From positions 62,001-126,000 of the forward strand of contig NZ_JACVZE010000013.1 in NCBI RefSeq assembly GCF_015461805.1: 64,000 bases of DNA, written 5' to 3'. The DNA comes from Pseudomonas pisciculturae. GTDB taxonomy: Bacteria > Pseudomonadota > Gammaproteobacteria > Pseudomonadales > Pseudomonadaceae. The notes below the pieces were generated by a model. The model had not been told where the DNA came from and did no database searches. It was given only the letters and a program-made list of their open reading frames with translations. Shown piece after piece: positions 62,403 through 64,000 of this stretch. The position numbers and the translations under genes are program-made. Within the stretch, counting starts at the first letter, position 1; each line of letters opens with the position of its first letter.

Positions 62403-63920
62403 TCAGCGCAGGTTGATGGTGGTGTTGACGCCATCGTTGACCGTGTCGTCGTCGAACCAGCGGCTGGTGACGGTTTTGGTCTGGGTGTAGAACTGCACCA
62501 CTTGCTTGCCGTACGGCCCCAGGTCGCCCAGTTTGGAACCACGCGAACCGGTGAAGCTGAAGAACGGCACCGGCACCGGGATAGGGATATTGATGCCGAC
62601 CTGGCCCACATCGATTTCGCTCTGGAACTTACGCGCTGCCGCACCGCTCTGGGTGAAGAGGCCCGTACCGTTGCCGAACGGGTTGGCGTTGACCAGCGCG
62701 ATGGCCTCATCGAGGGTCGCAACTTCGATCACCACCAGCACCGGGCCGAAGATTTCCTGGGTGTAGATCTGCATGTCGGTAGTCACGCCCGAGAACAGGG
62801 TCGGGCCAACGAAGTTGCCTTGCTCGAAGCCCGGTACCTGGATGTCGCGGCCGTCCAGCTCCAGCTTGGCGCCTTCTTTCACGCCGCTTTCGATCAGCTC
62901 CAGAATGCGTGCCTTGGCGCGCTTGGAGATCACCGGGCCGACATCGGTGCCCGCTTCACTGCCGGCGTTGACCTTGAGCTTTTGCGCCAGCGCTTTCAGG
63001 TCCGGCAGCCATTGCTTGGACGCGCCCACCAGCACCACCACCGAAGTCGCCATGCAACGCTGGCCCGCCGCACCGAAACCGGCACCGACCAAGGCATTGA
63101 GGGTGTGTTCGCGGTTGGCGTCCGGCAGCACCACGGCGTGGTTCTTGGCGCCCATCATCGATTGCACGCGCTTGCCATGTTTGCCGGCCAGGTCGTAGAC
63201 GTGAGTACCGACAGCGGTCGACCCCACGAAGGACACGGCCTTGATGTCTTTGTGGGTGCACAGCGCATCCACCACATCCTTGCCGCCGTGGACCACGTTG
63301 AGTACACCCGGTGGCACACCGGCTTCCAGCGCCAACTCGACCAACAGCAGGGTCGACAGCGGGTCTTGTTCGGACGGCTTAAGGACGAAGGTATTGCCGC
63401 AGGCAATCGCCATCGGGAACATCCACAGCGGAATCATCGCCGGGAAGTTGAACGGCGTGATACCGGCGCACACGCCGATGGGTTGGCGCAGGGTGTAAGT
63501 GTCGACGCCACCGGCGACGTTCTCGGCAAACTCGCCCATCTGCAGGGTGCCAATGGAGCAGGCGTGCTCGACCACTTCCAGGCCACGGAAAATATCGCCT
63601 TCGGCATCGGCAATGGTCTTGCCCTGCTCGTTGCTGAGCACCACGGCAATGCGCTTGGAATGCTCGCGAATCAGGGCTTGCAGCTTAAGCATGATGCGCA
63701 TGCGCGCGCCGATGGGCGTGAGCTTCCAGGTCTGGAAGGCGCGGTGGGCGGCGTCGATGGCGGCGTTGACTTCTTCAGGCGTGGCGAAGGGGACTTTGGC
63801 CAGCACTTCTTGGGTGGCCGGGTTGACGATGTCTTGCCATTGGGTGGTCTTGGACTCGACCCACTCGCCGTTGATCAGCAACTTGGCCTGTTGCACGGAA
63901 ATATCGGCAGATGCGTTCAT
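62403..63920 (-). CDS. mmsA: CoA-acylating methylmalonate-semialdehyde dehydrogenase
   Basis: 505 residues, aldehyde dehydrogenase superfamily. Catalytic Cys in AGQRCMATSV, FNFPAMIPLWMFPMAIACGN, FVGSTAVG, and the EIFGPVLVV C-terminal motif. Converts methylmalonate semialdehyde to propionyl-CoA. GGAG eight bases before the ATG. Upstream gene of mmsAB; its AraC-type activator mmsR is not in the window and would lie beyond the right end. Confidence 0.96.
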   Translation of the reverse strand: MNASADISVQQAKLLINGEWVESKTTQWQDIVNPATQEVLAKVPFATPEEVNAAIDAAHRAFQTWKLTPIGARMRIMLKLQALIREHSKRIAVVLSNEQGKTIADAEGDIFRGLEVVEHACSIGTLQMGEFAENVAGGVDTYTLRQPIGVCAGITPFNFPAMIPLWMFPMAIACGNTFVLKPSEQDPLSTLLLVELALEAGVPPGVLNVVHGGKDVVDALCTHKDIKAVSFVGSTAVGTHVYDLAGKHGKRVQSMMGAKNHAVVLPDANREHTLNALVGAGFGAAGQRCMATSVVVLVGASKQWLPDLKALAQKLKVNAGSEAGTDVGPVISKRAKARILELIESGVKEGAKLELDGRDIQVPGFEQGNFVGPTLFSGVTTDMQIYTQEIFGPVLVVIEVATLDEAIALVNANPFGNGTGLFTQSGAAARKFQSEIDVGQVGINIPIPVPVPFFSFTGSRGSKLGDLGPYGKQVVQFYTQTKTVTSRWFDDDTVNDGVNTTINLR

Positions 63921-64000
63921 GTGGTCTCCAAATCTTATAGTTATGCTAGAGAACCAAGGCGTTGAATCGCCTTGAAGAATGAGGCGTTCGGACAGTTTTT
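63921..64000 (-). promoter_or_regulatory. Upstream region of mmsA (promoter region, partial)
   Basis: 80 bp cut by the window end. It should hold the mmsA promoter; the minus-strand sequence has an A/T-rich stretch (ctagcataactataaga) compatible with a -10 region. No operator can be defined. Confidence 0.35.

Noticed and set aside
62316..63965. 549-residue plus-strand open frame opposite mmsA
   Set aside because: Antisense shadow of mmsA; composition is not protein-like and mmsA is certain.

Overview
The window is chromosomal DNA from a Pseudomonas, most likely the P. fluorescens group. Three things point there: the gene neighbourhoods (cyoABCDE, hmp-norR, folM-folE-folX, rplU-rpmA-obgE-proB, mmsAB), the GC-rich codon use, and above all about a dozen paired palindromic REP/REPIN sequences with the core gtgggagggggcttgc or gtgggagctggcttgc, typical of that group. 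I see no rRNA, tRNA, CRISPR array, insertion sequence or prophage. About 61 protein genes fill the window.

Layout. 1-3.9 kb: end of a PhoD-like phosphatase, a PAS-GGDEF diguanylate cyclase, a class III aminotransferase and an unknown gene. 4-10 kb: a Tat-exported HisC-like aminotransferase and the cyoABCDE quinol oxidase operon. 10.8-14.4 kb: dsbB, then flavohaemoprotein hmp divergent from its norR/fhpR-type regulator, with two GT-N7-AC boxes between them. 14.5-16.5 kb: EamA exporter and divergent AraC regulator. 16.4-22.3 kb: MalT-like LuxR regulator with DUF1329 and DUF1302 envelope proteins. 22.8-25.6 kb: SDR, MEST-like alpha/beta hydrolase and class II aldolase.

25.8-31.6 kb is the most interesting block: a flavodoxin, a short LOV blue-light receptor, a PilZ-like protein and a MerR/LitR-type regulator that has lost the B12-binding residues, divergent from a six-gene operon with folM, folE and folX. 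This matches the class II LitR/short-LOV light-response pair described in P. putida.

31.7-43.5 kb is mostly housekeeping: trxB, cysZ, a glycosyltransferase, an OYE reductase, glutathione peroxidase, creA, proB, obgE, rpmA, rplU, ispB, phnA-like, a small gene behind a strong Fur-box candidate, and an FKBP isomerase. 43.8-48.6 kb: an HBM-type chemoreceptor, a VOC protein and a 793-residue toxin-like protein whose C-terminus resembles a cholera-toxin-type ADP-ribosyltransferase. 48.9-52.5 kb: a gntP-rpiR-D-aminoacylase operon for N-acyl-D-amino acids. 52.8-64 kb: LprI-like protein, SulP transporter, NAD-dependent epimerase-like protein, mdaB with a LysR gene, a TSUP permease, another LysR, an AroP-like permease, a cupin, and mmsB/mmsA for valine catabolism.
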